Shown here: in pieces, positions 27,013 through 35,562 of the stretch
Position numbering within the stretch: position 1 is the stretch's first letter
Layout: every line of letters begins with the position of its first letter
Source of the DNA: Acidovorax sp. YS12
GTDB lineage: Bacteria; Pseudomonadota; Gammaproteobacteria; Burkholderiales; Burkholderiaceae_C
Length of the DNA: 64,000 nt
Reading direction: 5' to 3'
Assembly: GCA_021496925.1 (NCBI GenBank)
Contig: CP053915.1
Coordinates: forward strand, 1,922,001-1,986,000
Notes under the pieces: generated by a model
Seen by the model: the letters and a program-made list of their open reading frames with translations, nothing else
Database searches by the model: none
Told to the model about the DNA's origin: nothing
Program-made: the position numbers and the translations under genes

Positions 27013-27510
27013 ATGAACGCCCCGGATTCCATCCTGGACATGCTGCTGGCCGCGCAACTGCACCCGACGCTGGCGCGCATCGCCATCCTGCGGGTGCTGG
27101 CGGACACGGGCCCGCACGCCATCGGCATGGACGACATCTACCGCGCCCTGGTGGCGCGGGGCGCACAGGCCGCCATGAGCACGGTCTACCGCATCATCCA
27201 GGACATGGAGGCCCGCAGGCTCATCCTGCGCGAATGGGGAGACGGGCACCGCAAGGCGATATACCGCCTCCGGCCCAAGGCGCTGGACGACCCGGCATGC
27301 ATCCACCTGGTGTGCCGGGAAAGCGGCCGCGTCGTCACGCTCGGCGATGCGGCCCTGCATGCCCACCTGCTGCAGGCGGCCAGAACCGCCGAGGTCGACC
27401 TCGCGGGCCAGGTGCTGCGCATCGAGGTCAGCCACCTGAAGGCGCCTGGCGCCAGCGCTGCGGGCAGGGCCAGGCCGGTGCGCGGCCCGCGCCTGGTCTC
27501 CCAGCGTTAA
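27013..27510 (+). CDS. Fur-family regulator with a degenerate metal site
   Basis: 165 residues. The winged helix is recognisable: HPTLARIAILRVLADTGPHA, MDDIYRALVARG, MSTVYRIIQDMEARRLILRE. The metal-binding half is unusual. Where Fur has a His-rich HHHDHLxCxxCG segment, this protein has ACIHLVCRESG, so the histidine cluster is reduced to one and the second Cys of the CxxC pair is Ser. It may respond to something other than Fe2+ or act constitutively. The ATG at 27013 follows the receptor stop by 31 bases, so it is probably co-transcribed with the receptor; an earlier in-frame start overlaps the receptor stop. Confidence 0.85.
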   Translation: MNAPDSILDMLLAAQLHPTLARIAILRVLADTGPHAIGMDDIYRALVARGAQAAMSTVYRIIQDMEARRLILREWGDGHRKAIYRLRPKALDDPACIHLVCRESGRVVTLGDAALHAHLLQAARTAEVDLAGQVLRIEVSHLKAPGASAAGRARPVRGPRLVSQR

Positions 27511-27619
27511 GGGCCGCGGCGGCGAAAGTTGCCGCCCCCAGCAGGCATCGGCATGGCATCTGGCGGATGCCTGATCGGCCCATCAAAGAATGCGATGCAA
27601 TCTCATTTACGATGCCGCC

Positions 27620-28126
27620 ATGTCCGCCACTTCCCCCGCCGACCCCGTCCACACGCTCTACGCCGACCACCATGACTGGCTGCGGGGCTGGCTGCGCCGC
27701 CGGCTGGGCGACGCGCACCAGGCCGCCGACCTGGCGCACGACACCTTCGTGCGCGTCATCGCCGGGCGGCAGGCCGGCGCCATCCAGGAGCCGCGCGCCT
27801 ACCTCACCACGCTGGCGCAGCGCGTGCTCTGCCACTTCTGGCGCCGGCGCGAGCTGGAGCAGGCATGGCTCGACGCCCTGGCCACGCTGCCCGAAGAACT
27901 CGCCCCCTCGCCCGAGGACTACGCCCTGGTGCGCGAGGCCGTCGAAGCGCTCGACCAATGCCTGGGCGCCCTGCCGCCCAAGGTGCGCCAGGTCTTCCTG
28001 CTGCGCCGGCTCGACGGCCTGAAGCACGCCGAGATCGCGCGCGCCACGGGCCTGTCCGTCGCCACGGTGGAGCGCTACATGAAGCAGGCCCTGGTGCACC
28101 TGTGCACCCAGCCCGACGCGCCGTGA
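27620..28126 (+). CDS. fecI: FecI-like ECF sigma factor
   Basis: 168 residues: region 2 (HDWLRGWLRRRLGDAHQAAD, then LAHDTFVRVIAG, EPRAYLTTLAQRVLCHFWRR) and region 4 (LPPKVRQVFLLRRLDGLKHA, EIARATGLSVATVERYMKQA), separated by a short linker. Iron-starvation sigma factor expected to transcribe the downstream receptor gene when released by its FecR partner. The FecR gene starts inside its stop codon (GTGA overlap). The upstream region 27511-27619 contains an AT-richer stretch (GATGCAATCTCATTTACGAT) that may carry an iron-responsive promoter. Confidence 0.95.
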   Translation: MSATSPADPVHTLYADHHDWLRGWLRRRLGDAHQAADLAHDTFVRVIAGRQAGAIQEPRAYLTTLAQRVLCHFWRRRELEQAWLDALATLPEELAPSPEDYALVREAVEALDQCLGALPPKVRQVFLLRRLDGLKHAEIARATGLSVATVERYMKQALVHLCTQPDAP

Positions 28127-29115
28127 GCACCCTGGACACCGCCACCGAACAGGCCATCGACTGGCTGGTGCGGCTCGATTCCGGCCACGCCGATGAAGAT
28201 GACCACCACGCCTTCCGCCACTGGCTGGCGCAGGCCGAAGCGCACCGCCACGCCTGGGCGGCCGTGCAGGCACGCCTGGGCGGCGGCGTGGACAGCGCCA
28301 TCGCCCAGTTGCGCCACGCCGGCCCCGCCGCCACCGCCGCGCGGCAGGCCCTGCAGGCCCCCGTGCCCAGCGCCGCGCGCCGCCGCCGCATGCTGCGCGG
28401 CGGGCTGGCCGCCCTGCTCGCCACCACCGCCGCCGGCTGGGCCGCACACCGGCAAACCCCGCTCACCACCCTGGCCGCCGACCTGCGCACCGGCACCGGC
28501 CAGCGCCTGCGCCACCACCTGCCCGACGGCAGCGAAATCACGCTGGACGCCCGCTCCGCCGCCGACATCGCCTACGGCGCCAGCCAGCGCCTGGTGCGGC
28601 TGCGCGCGGGCGCGCTCACCATCAGCGTCGCACCCGCAGGCAATGGGCCCCCCTTCGCCGTGCAAAGCGCGCAAGGCAGCGTGCAGGCCCTGGGCACGCG
28701 CTTCATGGTGCGGCAGCAGGACGACGGCCACACCCTGGTGCACGTCATGGAACACAGCGTGCGCATCACCACCCTGGGCGGCGCCACGCACACCCTGGCC
28801 GAAGGCGAAAGCGCCCGCTTCTCGGCCCATGCCATCACGCCGCTGGGCACGCCCCGCGCCCCCGCCGCCGCCTGGGCCGACGGCCTGATCGACGTGCGCG
28901 ACCAGCCCCTGGCCGACGTGATCGACGCCCTGCGCCCGTACCTGCCCGGCCCCATCCGCGTCAGCCCCGAGGCCGCGCGCCTGCGCGTGTTCGGCGTCTT
29001 CCCGCTCGACCGGCCGCAGCAGGTGCTGCAGGACCTGGTGGACACCCATCCCATTGCCGTGCGGCGCTGGGGGGCGTGGCTCACGCTGGTGGACGTGCGC
29101 GGGGCGGATTCATAG
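28123..29115 (+). CDS. fecR: FecR-like anti-sigma / sigma regulator
   Basis: 330 residues. The N-terminal cytoplasmic part has the DUF4880 signature (ATEQAIDWLVRLDSG, FRHWLAQAEAHRHAWAAVQ). One TM follows at about 88-106 (MLRGGLAALLATTAAGWAA), then the periplasmic FecR domain (TGTGQRLRHHLPDGSEITLD, GSVQALGTRFMVRQQ) and a C-terminal segment (DQPLADVIDALRPYLPGPI) that interacts with receptor signalling domains. GTG start, overlapping fecI. It relays the state of the receptor encoded next. Confidence 0.95.
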   Translation: MSTLDTATEQAIDWLVRLDSGHADEDDHHAFRHWLAQAEAHRHAWAAVQARLGGGVDSAIAQLRHAGPAATAARQALQAPVPSAARRRRMLRGGLAALLATTAAGWAAHRQTPLTTLAADLRTGTGQRLRHHLPDGSEITLDARSAADIAYGASQRLVRLRAGALTISVAPAGNGPPFAVQSAQGSVQALGTRFMVRQQDDGHTLVHVMEHSVRITTLGGATHTLAEGESARFSAHAITPLGTPRAPAAAWADGLIDVRDQPLADVIDALRPYLPGPIRVSPEAARLRVFGVFPLDRPQQVLQDLVDTHPIAVRRWGAWLTLVDVRGADS

Positions 29116-29171
29116 CCAAATCAGCCTCCAGCGCTTGATGGACAAGCGCGAGCAGCTATTTTTTCAATAGC
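29115..29171 (+). repeat. Family B intergenic repeat, copy 3
   Basis: GCCAAATCAGCCTCCAGCGC, TTGATGGACAAGCGCGAGC, AGCTATTTTTTCAATAGC. It starts at the last base of the fecR stop and fills the first part of the gap before the receptor gene. The 3' half AGCTATT...AATAGCT is itself a small palindrome. Confidence 0.85.
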
Positions 29172-29285
29172 TTCAAGACACTTTTTCGTGTCCCCGTGAG
29201 GGATTTCCGCCCCCTCGTTGCACATACGGAAAGAAGCCCCTTTTCTTTCCTCCCATCCACCGCAACGACAAGGACCCCAACCGCC

Positions 29286-31769
29286 ATGGCCGCAACACGC
29301 CGCGCCCTCCCGCGCCCCAACAGCGCCGCGCTCCCCCCCATCGCCGCCGCCCTGGCCCTGCTGCTGGCGGGCGCGGGCGCCTGCCAGCCCGCCAGGGCGC
29401 AGGCCCCCGCCGCCACGCCGCAGGCCGCCGTGCGCGGCTGGAACCTGCCCGCCGCGCCCCTGGCCGACACGCTGGCGCGCATCGCGCGCGAGGGCGCGCG
29501 CAGCATCAGCGCCGACCCGGCCCTGCTCGCGGGCAGGCAAGGCCACGCCGTCCAGGGCCGGTTCAGCGTGGAGGAAGCGGCGCAGCGCGCGCTGGCCGGC
29601 AGCGGGCTGGCGCTCGCGCGCACGCCCAGCGGCACGCTGACGGTGGTGGCAAGCGAAGCGGCCACGCTGGCACCAGCGCCCGCCGCGCCGGCCTCCGGCG
29701 CCACGCTCAAGGAAGTGACGGTCACCGGACAGGCTGTCCAGACGGCCGCCACCGAGGGCTCGGGCAGCTACGCCGCCCGGCGCGCCAGCATCCTCAAGGG
29801 CGCGCAGTCGCTGCGGGAGATTCCGCAATCCGTCTCGGTCATCACGCGGCAGCGGCTGGACGACCAGAACCTGACCACGGTGGAACAGGTGATGGAGCAG
29901 GCCATGGGCGTGAGCAAGAGCTTTGCGAACATGGGCATGCATGGCTACAACGCGCGCGGCTTCAGCCTGATCTCGCAGTTGGACGGCAACGGGGCAAAGG
30001 GCACCATGGGGACCGTCGGCTCGGCGGATCTGGCGATGTTCGACCGGGTTGAAATCCTGCGCGGTGCGGCGGGCCTGCTGGCGGGCAGCGGCACGCCCGG
30101 AGGCGTGGTGAACTACGTGCGCAAGCGCCCCCTGGCCGAAAAGCAGGCCAGCGTCGGCTTGCAGGCCGGTTCGTGGAACAACTACCGGGCCGAGGTCGAT
30201 ACCAGCAGCCCGCTCAACGCCGATGGCAGCCTGCGTGGCCGCGTCGTCGCCAGCTATGTGGACCGGGATTTGTTCTACCGCAAGACGCACGAGCAGCAGC
30301 CGTTCCTGTATGGCGTGCTCGAATACGACCACTCCCCCGCCACGCGGCTGACGGCGGGCCTGCACTACAAGGACTGGCGCAGGGACGGGGCGGATTGGAA
30401 AGGCGGCCTGCCTATCTCCACCGACGGCTCCGACCTGCGGCTGCCGCGTTCCACCTCGCTCGGCCCTGCCTGGGCGTATTCGGAAACGGCGACAAAGGGT
30501 GCATTCCTGGAGGCCACGCATGACTTCAACGACCGCTGGAGCGGCCGCTTCAGCGCCGACTGGGGCGACAGGGCTTGGGAGGTGTATTCGGTGTACCGCT
30601 CGGGCTTGGTGGATCCGGCCACCCTGCAAGGCGCCGTGCTGTCCCCCGCCTACCAGTACGCCATTGGCGAAAACAGATCCGTGGACGCCAGCATCACCGG
30701 ACACTTCGATCTGCTGGGCCGGGAACACAAGGTTGTCCTGGGTGCCAGCCGCTCCGAGGAGATAGGCGGCAGCAAATCCTCTTGGCCCAGCGGCCAGGAC
30801 TGGCCCATCGACCTCAACGATCCGAACCAGTCCGCCTGGACCAAGCCGAGCATGAGCGCGGAAGCGCTGGGAAAGACCAAGGAACTCAACCAGGGTATCT
30901 ACGGCAACGTGCATTGGCAGTTGAGCGATCCGCTCAAGCTGGTGCTGGGCGGGCGCCTGGGCTGGTACGAATACAAGACGGCCACCAGCGGCTACAAACA
31001 GACGCGGGAGTTCACGCCCTATGCGGGCCTGCTGTACGACCTGGACAAGGAATGGACGGCCTACGCCAGCTATGCCGACATCTTCCAGCCGCAAAGCAGC
31101 AACTACACCTCGGCGGGCAAGCCGCTCGACCCGGCCATCGGCAGCAACTACGAAGTCGGCGTGAAGGGCGCGCTGATGGGCGGCAGGCTCAACACCTCGC
31201 TCGCGCTGTTCTACACCCAGCAGAACAACCGGGCGCAGATCGACCCCGACTTTCCGTCCGGCTGCCCCGGCGCACCCAACCCGGCCAGCGCCTGCTACAT
31301 CAATGCGGGCGAGGTGGAAAGCAAGGGACTGGACTTCGAGATCAACGGCGAACTGGCACGGGGCCTGCAAGCCTGGGTGGGCTACACCTACAACCGCCAG
31401 ATCTACGTCAGGGACCGCGATCGCGACGGCAACCCCACGGCCAACGAGGGGCAGCAGTTCAGTTCTTCCACGCCCAAGCACATCCTGCGCGCGGGGGCAA
31501 GCTACCGGCTGCCGGGCGATTGGAGCCAATGGACGCTGGGCGGCTCGGTCAATAGCCAGAGCATGACCGGCACGGCCTGGAACGGCCCCTGGCGCGAACA
31601 GCGCGGCTACGCCGTGTGGAATGCGTTCGCCCGCTACCAAATCGACAGCCGGTGGGCGCTGGGCCTGAACCTCAGCAATGTCTTCGACCGGGTGTACTAC
31701 CAAGGCCCCGAGCAGGTGGTCTACGGCGAACCTCGCAGCTTCCTGCTGACGCTGCGCGGCACTTTCTGA
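29286..31769 (+). CDS. TonB-dependent siderophore receptor with N-terminal signalling (STN) domain
   Basis: 827 residues from the ATG at 29286; the frame is open upstream but without family resemblance. Signal peptide to about residue 40 (PIAAALALLLAGAGACQPAR), STN domain (about 50-115: WNLPAAPLADTLARIAREGA, then VQGRFSVEEAAQRALAGSGL), TonB-box region LKEVTVTGQ, plug with LREIPQSVSVITRQRLDDQN and VEILRGAAGLLAGSGTPGGV, then a barrel ending RSFLLTLRGTF. The STN domain fits cell-surface signalling through the adjacent FecR and FecI. The general class is FpvA/FoxA/hydroxamate type; the substrate is unknown. Confidence 0.95.
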   Translation: MAATRRALPRPNSAALPPIAAALALLLAGAGACQPARAQAPAATPQAAVRGWNLPAAPLADTLARIAREGARSISADPALLAGRQGHAVQGRFSVEEAAQRALAGSGLALARTPSGTLTVVASEAATLAPAPAAPASGATLKEVTVTGQAVQTAATEGSGSYAARRASILKGAQSLREIPQSVSVITRQRLDDQNLTTVEQVMEQAMGVSKSFANMGMHGYNARGFSLISQLDGNGAKGTMGTVGSADLAMFDRVEILRGAAGLLAGSGTPGGVVNYVRKRPLAEKQASVGLQAGSWNNYRAEVDTSSPLNADGSLRGRVVASYVDRDLFYRKTHEQQPFLYGVLEYDHSPATRLTAGLHYKDWRRDGADWKGGLPISTDGSDLRLPRSTSLGPAWAYSETATKGAFLEATHDFNDRWSGRFSADWGDRAWEVYSVYRSGLVDPATLQGAVLSPAYQYAIGENRSVDASITGHFDLLGREHKVVLGASRSEEIGGSKSSWPSGQDWPIDLNDPNQSAWTKPSMSAEALGKTKELNQGIYGNVHWQLSDPLKLVLGGRLGWYEYKTATSGYKQTREFTPYAGLLYDLDKEWTAYASYADIFQPQSSNYTSAGKPLDPAIGSNYEVGVKGALMGGRLNTSLALFYTQQNNRAQIDPDFPSGCPGAPNPASACYINAGEVESKGLDFEINGELARGLQAWVGYTYNRQIYVRDRDRDGNPTANEGQQFSSSTPKHILRAGASYRLPGDWSQWTLGGSVNSQSMTGTAWNGPWREQRGYAVWNAFARYQIDSRWALGLNLSNVFDRVYYQGPEQVVYGEPRSFLLTLRGTF

Positions 31770-31775
31770 CGCATG

Positions 31776-31823
31776 GAGCAGCAGAACGCGCCGGCTTTCA
31801 TCTCGCGCCGGGGTGCACCGGTG
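31776..31823 (+). pseudogene. Relic fragment of a Phd-type antitoxin gene
   Basis: These 48 bases match 32861-32908 inside the intact antitoxin gene at about 44 of 48 positions and encode the same peptide EQQNxPAFISRRGxPV. The fragment follows the receptor stop by only a few bases and then runs into unrelated sequence. It has no promoter or complete frame. It is evidence of a past duplication or deletion across this toxin-antitoxin region. Confidence 0.7.
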
Positions 31824-31862
31824 CGCGACACACGGGGACGCGGGGACGCGTTCAGCGTCGCC

Positions 31863-32276
31863 CTAAACAATCGCCCAGTTCTCCAGCGCCAGGCCGTCGA
31901 TGCGGCGGAACTCGCGCTCGTTGTTGCTGACCAGTACGCAGCCCTCGGCCAGCGCGTGGCAGGCGATCCACAGGTCATTGGCGCCAATCGGCGTGCCAGC
32001 CCCCTGCAAGCGGGCGGCATGCCGCGCGTAGTGCGCGCACAGGGCCGGGCCGGCATGGTAGTGCACTGGCACGATGCGCGCCAACGCCGCCAGCTGGCGC
32101 AGCACGCCGTCCTTGCGGTCGCTGCGCTCGGCACCCTTGAGCAGTTCGGCGTAGGTGACGAAGGACATGCACAAGCTGTCCTCGGGCGCCAGGCGATTCA
32201 CGCGCTCGGCCACGGCGGCGGGGCGGTTCTTGATCAGGTAGATCAGGATATTGGTATCGAGCATGTAGCGCATCAC
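31863..32276 (-). CDS. vapC: VapC-type PIN-domain ribonuclease toxin
   Basis: 137 residues. PIN fold with acidic residues in MLDTNILIY (Asp near 7), SFVTYAELLKG (Glu), GANDLWIACHALAEG (Asp) and the C-terminal NEREFRRIDGL. VapC toxins cleave tRNA or rRNA with Mg2+. The ATG overlaps the stop of the antitoxin gene (ATGA), the usual translational coupling of vapBC. Confidence 0.93.
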   Translation of the reverse strand: MMRYMLDTNILIYLIKNRPAAVAERVNRLAPEDSLCMSFVTYAELLKGAERSDRKDGVLRQLAALARIVPVHYHAGPALCAHYARHAARLQGAGTPIGANDLWIACHALAEGCVLVSNNEREFRRIDGLALENWAIV

Positions 32277-32551
32277 AGCGCCTCCCGCTCCTGCATGGGC
32301 AACTGGGCGCGGCGGTCCTCCTCCAGCGCCTGAACGAAAGCGGGATCGAACCCGGCCAGCGCTTGCAGCAGCGCGTCGCCGCGCCGCTCGCAGGCCGGCT
32401 GGGGATGCAGCACCAGATCGCCAGCGGCATTGCGGCTGATGGTGACCTGCTGGCAGTCGAGCCGGAACTCCTGCGGAATGCGCACGGCCTGGCTGTTGCC
32501 GTTCATGAAAACGCGGGTGCGCACGGCTTGCGGGGGGAAGGGGCTGGGCAT
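32273..32551 (-). CDS. vapB: VapB-type antitoxin (AbrB/SpoVT fold)
   Basis: 92 residues. The N-terminal swapped-hairpin DNA-binding fold shows as TRVFMNGNSQAVRIPQEFRL, the VapB/VagC signature. The C-terminal half (DPAFVQALEEDRRAQLPMQE) should wrap around the toxin. The ATG at 32551 has GGAGG close upstream; a longer frame exists without family resemblance. The upstream region contains TACACACG...CGTACACA on the minus strand (about 32567-32587), a likely autoregulatory operator. Confidence 0.9.
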   Translation of the reverse strand: MPSPFPPQAVRTRVFMNGNSQAVRIPQEFRLDCQQVTISRNAAGDLVLHPQPACERRGDALLQALAGFDPAFVQALEEDRRAQLPMQEREAL

Positions 32552-32760
32552 GGCGGCCTCCGTTTGTGTGTACGTCAACGTGTGTATTTTAAGAACCAAC
32601 CCGCCGGCAAACAAGCGAGCGCCGCGCAGGACTACACCACGCTGGCCAGGACGCCTATCGGTCGGCCTACGGTGAACCGCACAGCTTCATGTGCAGGCGT
32701 GAATTCCGAGCAGCGCAACCTCTGGCGGTCCAGACCGCCAGGGCCAGGTGGGCATGATTT

Positions 32761-32779
32761 TGTACAATTGGTTTGTACA
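32761..32779. promoter_or_regulatory. TGTACA direct/inverted operator of the phd-PIN module
   Basis: TGTACAATTGGTTTGTACA: two TGTACA hexamers, each palindromic, spaced by seven bases, ending 18 bases before the antitoxin ATG. This places it over the promoter, as expected for autoregulation by a Phd/YefM antitoxin. Confidence 0.65.
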
Positions 32780-32797
32780 TTCCCCAAGGAGGCCGCC

Positions 32798-33082
32798 ATG
32801 CAAGCCACCATCCCCCTTTCCGAAGCCCGCGCCAACCTGGCCGATACCCTGCGCCGCGTGGAGCAGCAGAACGAACCGGCTTTCATCTCGCGCCGGGGTG
32901 AGCCGGTGGCGGTGTTGCTGTCGCTGGCGCAGTACGAGCGGCTGTGCAACGCCAGTGGTGGCTTTGCCGGGCGGCTGGCGGCCTGGCGCACGGCCCATGC
33001 CGGCGAATTGCAGGCGCAAGAGGACGGCGATTTCCTCGCCGGTCTCCGCGATGCCTCGCCGGGCCGCGACTTTGCCTGGTAA
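32798..33082 (+). CDS. Phd/YefM-type antitoxin
   Basis: 94 residues. The N-terminal QATIPLSEARANLADTLRRV and the strand EPAFISRRGEPVAVLLSLAQ followed by YERL are typical of the Phd/YefM fold, which binds DNA as a dimer. The C-terminal part is variable. AAGGAGG precedes the ATG. The downstream PIN toxin gene overlaps its end by 32 bases. Confidence 0.92.
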   Translation: MQATIPLSEARANLADTLRRVEQQNEPAFISRRGEPVAVLLSLAQYERLCNASGGFAGRLAAWRTAHAGELQAQEDGDFLAGLRDASPGRDFAW

Positions 33083-33518
33083 GGCGGCGGCCGGCACGCT
33101 GGCCTGGCTGCTCGACAGCAACGTCTGGTCCGAAGCGCTGCGGCCCGAACCCAGCCCCCACGTGATGCGCCAGTTGCAGCGGCACGAAGGCGCGCTGGCA
33201 CTGGCCGCGCCCGTATGGCACGAGCTGCGCTTTGGCTGGCTGCGCATGCCGCAGGGACGCAGGCGCGACCTCATCGGCAGCTATCTGAACGATGTGCTGG
33301 CGCCATTGCCCATGCTGCCGTATGACGCGGCTGCGGCACGCATCCATGCCGACATTCGCGCCGCGCGCGAGCGCATCGGCAGGCCCTTGCCCCATGCCGA
33401 CGGGCAGATCGCCGCCATTGCGCTGGCCCACGGCCTGACGGTGGTGACGCGCAACACGGCGGACTTCGCCCAGATCGACCGCCTGCCCGTGGCCGACTGG
33501 CACACCGCCGCCCCGTAG
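33051..33518 (+). CDS. PIN-domain toxin (VapC-like) paired with the Phd-type antitoxin
   Basis: 155 residues, with the PIN domain beginning at about residue 18: LAWLLDSNVWSEALRP (Asp), APVWHELRFGWLRMP (Glu), PHADGQIAAIALAHGLTVV (Asp) and TRNTADFAQIDRL (Asp). The start at 33051 overlaps the antitoxin gene; a start nearer to LAWLLDSN is possible. It is unrelated at the sequence level to the VapC at 31863, apart from the fold. Confidence 0.9.
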   Translation: MPRRAATLPGKAAAGTLAWLLDSNVWSEALRPEPSPHVMRQLQRHEGALALAAPVWHELRFGWLRMPQGRRRDLIGSYLNDVLAPLPMLPYDAAAARIHADIRAARERIGRPLPHADGQIAAIALAHGLTVVTRNTADFAQIDRLPVADWHTAAP

Positions 33519-33547
33519 GCGGAGGGCCGCGCCTACACTCGCCCTCC

Positions 33548-34765
33548 ATGCGCCCGCCCCCGTTCTCCGCCCTGCCCCGCCTGGCCGCGCTATGCGTGCT
33601 GGCCCTGCTCACCGCCTGCGCGCCCCTGCCCACGGCCGCGCCACCCCAGCCGCCCGCGGCCACCGCGCCGGACGGCGCGCCCTGGCTGCGCCTGATCGGC
33701 AGCGCCGCGCTGGACTACGGCGCGCAGTACGCAGGCACCCAGGTGGGCGGGCTCTCGGGCATCGACTACGACCCCGTGCACGACCGCTACCTGCTGGTGA
33801 GCGACGACCGCGCCACGCACGACCCGGCGCGCGTCTATACCGCGCGCCTGCGCTACGGCGCCACGCGGCTGGAGCCGCCCGAGTTCACGGGCGTCACCTT
33901 CCTGCTGCACGCCAGCGGCCAGCGCTTCGGCCCGGCGCACCGCCCGCTGGACGGCGTGGACGTGCCCGACGCCGAGGCCGTGCGCTGGCTGCCCGGCGGC
34001 ACCGCCTTCCTGTGGACCAGCGAGGGCGACTTCGCGCGCGGCTTCGGCCCGCAGTTGCGCGCCAGCCGCTGGGGCGACGGCGCCGCGCTGCGCGACTACG
34101 CATTGCCCGAATCCTTCACCCCCGCGCCGCGCGAGCGCCAGGGCCCGCGCGCCAACGGCACGCTCGAAGGCCTGGCCCTCGCCCCCGGCGGGCAGACCGC
34201 CTGGCTGGCCATGGAACTGCCCTGGTGGCAGGACGGCCCGCTGCCCACGCCCGCCGCACCGGGCGGCCCGGTGCGCTTCACCGCGCTCGACGTGGCCAGC
34301 GGCGCCGCCCTGCGCCAGATCGCCTACCAGCCCGACGCCGTGCCGCACGCGCGCCGCCTGCCCGTGGGGCCGCAGATGGTGGGCGTGAGCGAGATCCTGG
34401 CCGACGGCCCGCACCACCTGCTGGTGCTGGAGCGCGCCTACAGCGCGGGGGCGGGCTTTCACGTGCGGCTGTACCGCATCGACACGCGCGACGGCAGCGA
34501 CACCCTGGCGCTGCCCGCGCTGGCCCCCGGCGCCTACCGCCCGGCCGCCAAGACGCTGGTGGCCGACTTCGCCCAGCTCGGCCTGGGGCGGGTGGACAAC
34601 ATCGAGGGCATGACCTGGGGCCCGCCGCTGCCCGATGGCGGCTGCGTGCTGGTCTTCGTGAGCGACAACAACTTCAACCCGGCACAGGTCACGCAGTTCA
34701 TCGCCGCGCAATACCAGGCGCCGGGCGACGGGCATGGGCGATGCGGTACAAACCGCACGCCATGA
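33548..34765 (+). CDS. Esterase-like / phytase-like beta-propeller lipoprotein
   Basis: 405 residues. Lipoprotein signal (AALCVLALLTACAP, lipobox Cys23) and then a propeller-like domain of the esterase-like phytase family: GGLSGIDYDPVHDRYLLVSD, DAEAVRWLPGGTAFLWTSEG, ANGTLEGLALAPGG, VDNIEGMTWGPPLPDG. Members are secreted or periplasmic; the substrate is usually unproven. The final ATGA overlaps the start of the Smr protein gene. Confidence 0.85.
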   Translation: MRPPPFSALPRLAALCVLALLTACAPLPTAAPPQPPAATAPDGAPWLRLIGSAALDYGAQYAGTQVGGLSGIDYDPVHDRYLLVSDDRATHDPARVYTARLRYGATRLEPPEFTGVTFLLHASGQRFGPAHRPLDGVDVPDAEAVRWLPGGTAFLWTSEGDFARGFGPQLRASRWGDGAALRDYALPESFTPAPRERQGPRANGTLEGLALAPGGQTAWLAMELPWWQDGPLPTPAAPGGPVRFTALDVASGAALRQIAYQPDAVPHARRLPVGPQMVGVSEILADGPHHLLVLERAYSAGAGFHVRLYRIDTRDGSDTLALPALAPGAYRPAAKTLVADFAQLGLGRVDNIEGMTWGPPLPDGGCVLVFVSDNNFNPAQVTQFIAAQYQAPGDGHGRCGTNRTP

Positions 34766-35427
34766 GAGCCACCGCCCGCTCCTTCGCCGAACTCCAGCCC
34801 CTGCGCCGCGCCCTGGCCGAAGCCGCCGCGCAGGAAGCCGCCCGTGCCCAGGCGGCGCGCGAGGCCGCGCAGCGCGCCGCGCGCGAGCGCCACCTGTTCG
34901 CCCACAGCGTGGGGCCGGTGCAGCCGCTCAAGGGCGGCGCCAACCGCCACAGCGCCCCGCCCGCGCCGCCCGACCCGAAGCCGCTGCAGCGCGAGCAGGA
35001 CGAACAGAACGTGCTGCGCGAGGCCATGAGCGACGAGTTCGACGTGAGCACCCTGCTCGACGTGGACGACCAGCTCAGCTTCCGCCGCCCCGGCATCGGC
35101 GTGGAGGTGACGCGCAAGCTGCGCGGCGGGCACTGGAGCATCCAGCGCCAGCTCGACCTGCACGGCCTGCGCCGCGACGACGCGCGCGAGGCGCTGGGCG
35201 AATTCATCCGCCTGGCGCACCGCACCGGCCTGCGCTGCGTGCGCATCATCCACGGCAAGGGCCTGGGCTCGCCCGGCAAGACGCCCGTGCTCAAGGGCCG
35301 CGTGCAGGCCTGGCTGGTGCAGAAGAAGGAAGTGCTGGCCTTCGTGCAGGCCCGGCCCATGGACGGCGGCGCCGGCGCGCTGGTGGTGCTGCTGCAGCCG
35401 GGCAAGCGGCGCGTAGCGGCACCGTAG
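34762..35427 (+). CDS. Smr-domain protein
   Basis: 221 residues. The N-terminal half is helical and Ala/Arg-rich; the C-terminal half is an Smr domain with QLDLHGLRRDDAREALGEFI and the loop IIHGKGLGSPGKTPVLKGRV. Stand-alone Smr proteins are thought to be nucleases acting on branched DNA or on RNA of stalled ribosomes. The start at 34762 overlaps the preceding stop. Confidence 0.92.
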   Translation: MRATARSFAELQPLRRALAEAAAQEAARAQAAREAAQRAARERHLFAHSVGPVQPLKGGANRHSAPPAPPDPKPLQREQDEQNVLREAMSDEFDVSTLLDVDDQLSFRRPGIGVEVTRKLRGGHWSIQRQLDLHGLRRDDAREALGEFIRLAHRTGLRCVRIIHGKGLGSPGKTPVLKGRVQAWLVQKKEVLAFVQARPMDGGAGALVVLLQPGKRRVAAP

Positions 35428-35446
35428 CGGCACACGGCAAGAGTCT

Positions 35447-35504
35447 GGCCAAATCGGCCTCCAACCCTTTCGCAGCAAGCGCTGTCAGCTCCACTTTCAG
35501 GAGC
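35447..35504 (+). repeat. Family B intergenic repeat, copy 4
   Basis: GGCCAAATCGGCCTCCAACC, CTTTCGCAGCAAGCGCTGTC, AGCTCCACTTTCAGGAGC. It lies between the Smr gene and the marR promoter and is somewhat diverged in the first half-site. Confidence 0.75.
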
Positions 35505-35528
35505 AAACCAAACACAAAGAAGCAACCA

Positions 35529-35555
35529 TATAATTAGCCAACAAACTATTAGCCA
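35529..35555 (+). promoter_or_regulatory. Promoter and direct-repeat operator of the MarR gene
   Basis: TATAAT at 35529-35534 is a consensus -10 element. It overlaps the first of two ATTAGCCA copies (35533-35540 and 35548-35555), 15 bases apart, immediately before the MarR start. This is a plausible autorepression site. Confidence 0.6.
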
Positions 35556-35562
35556 CAAAACC

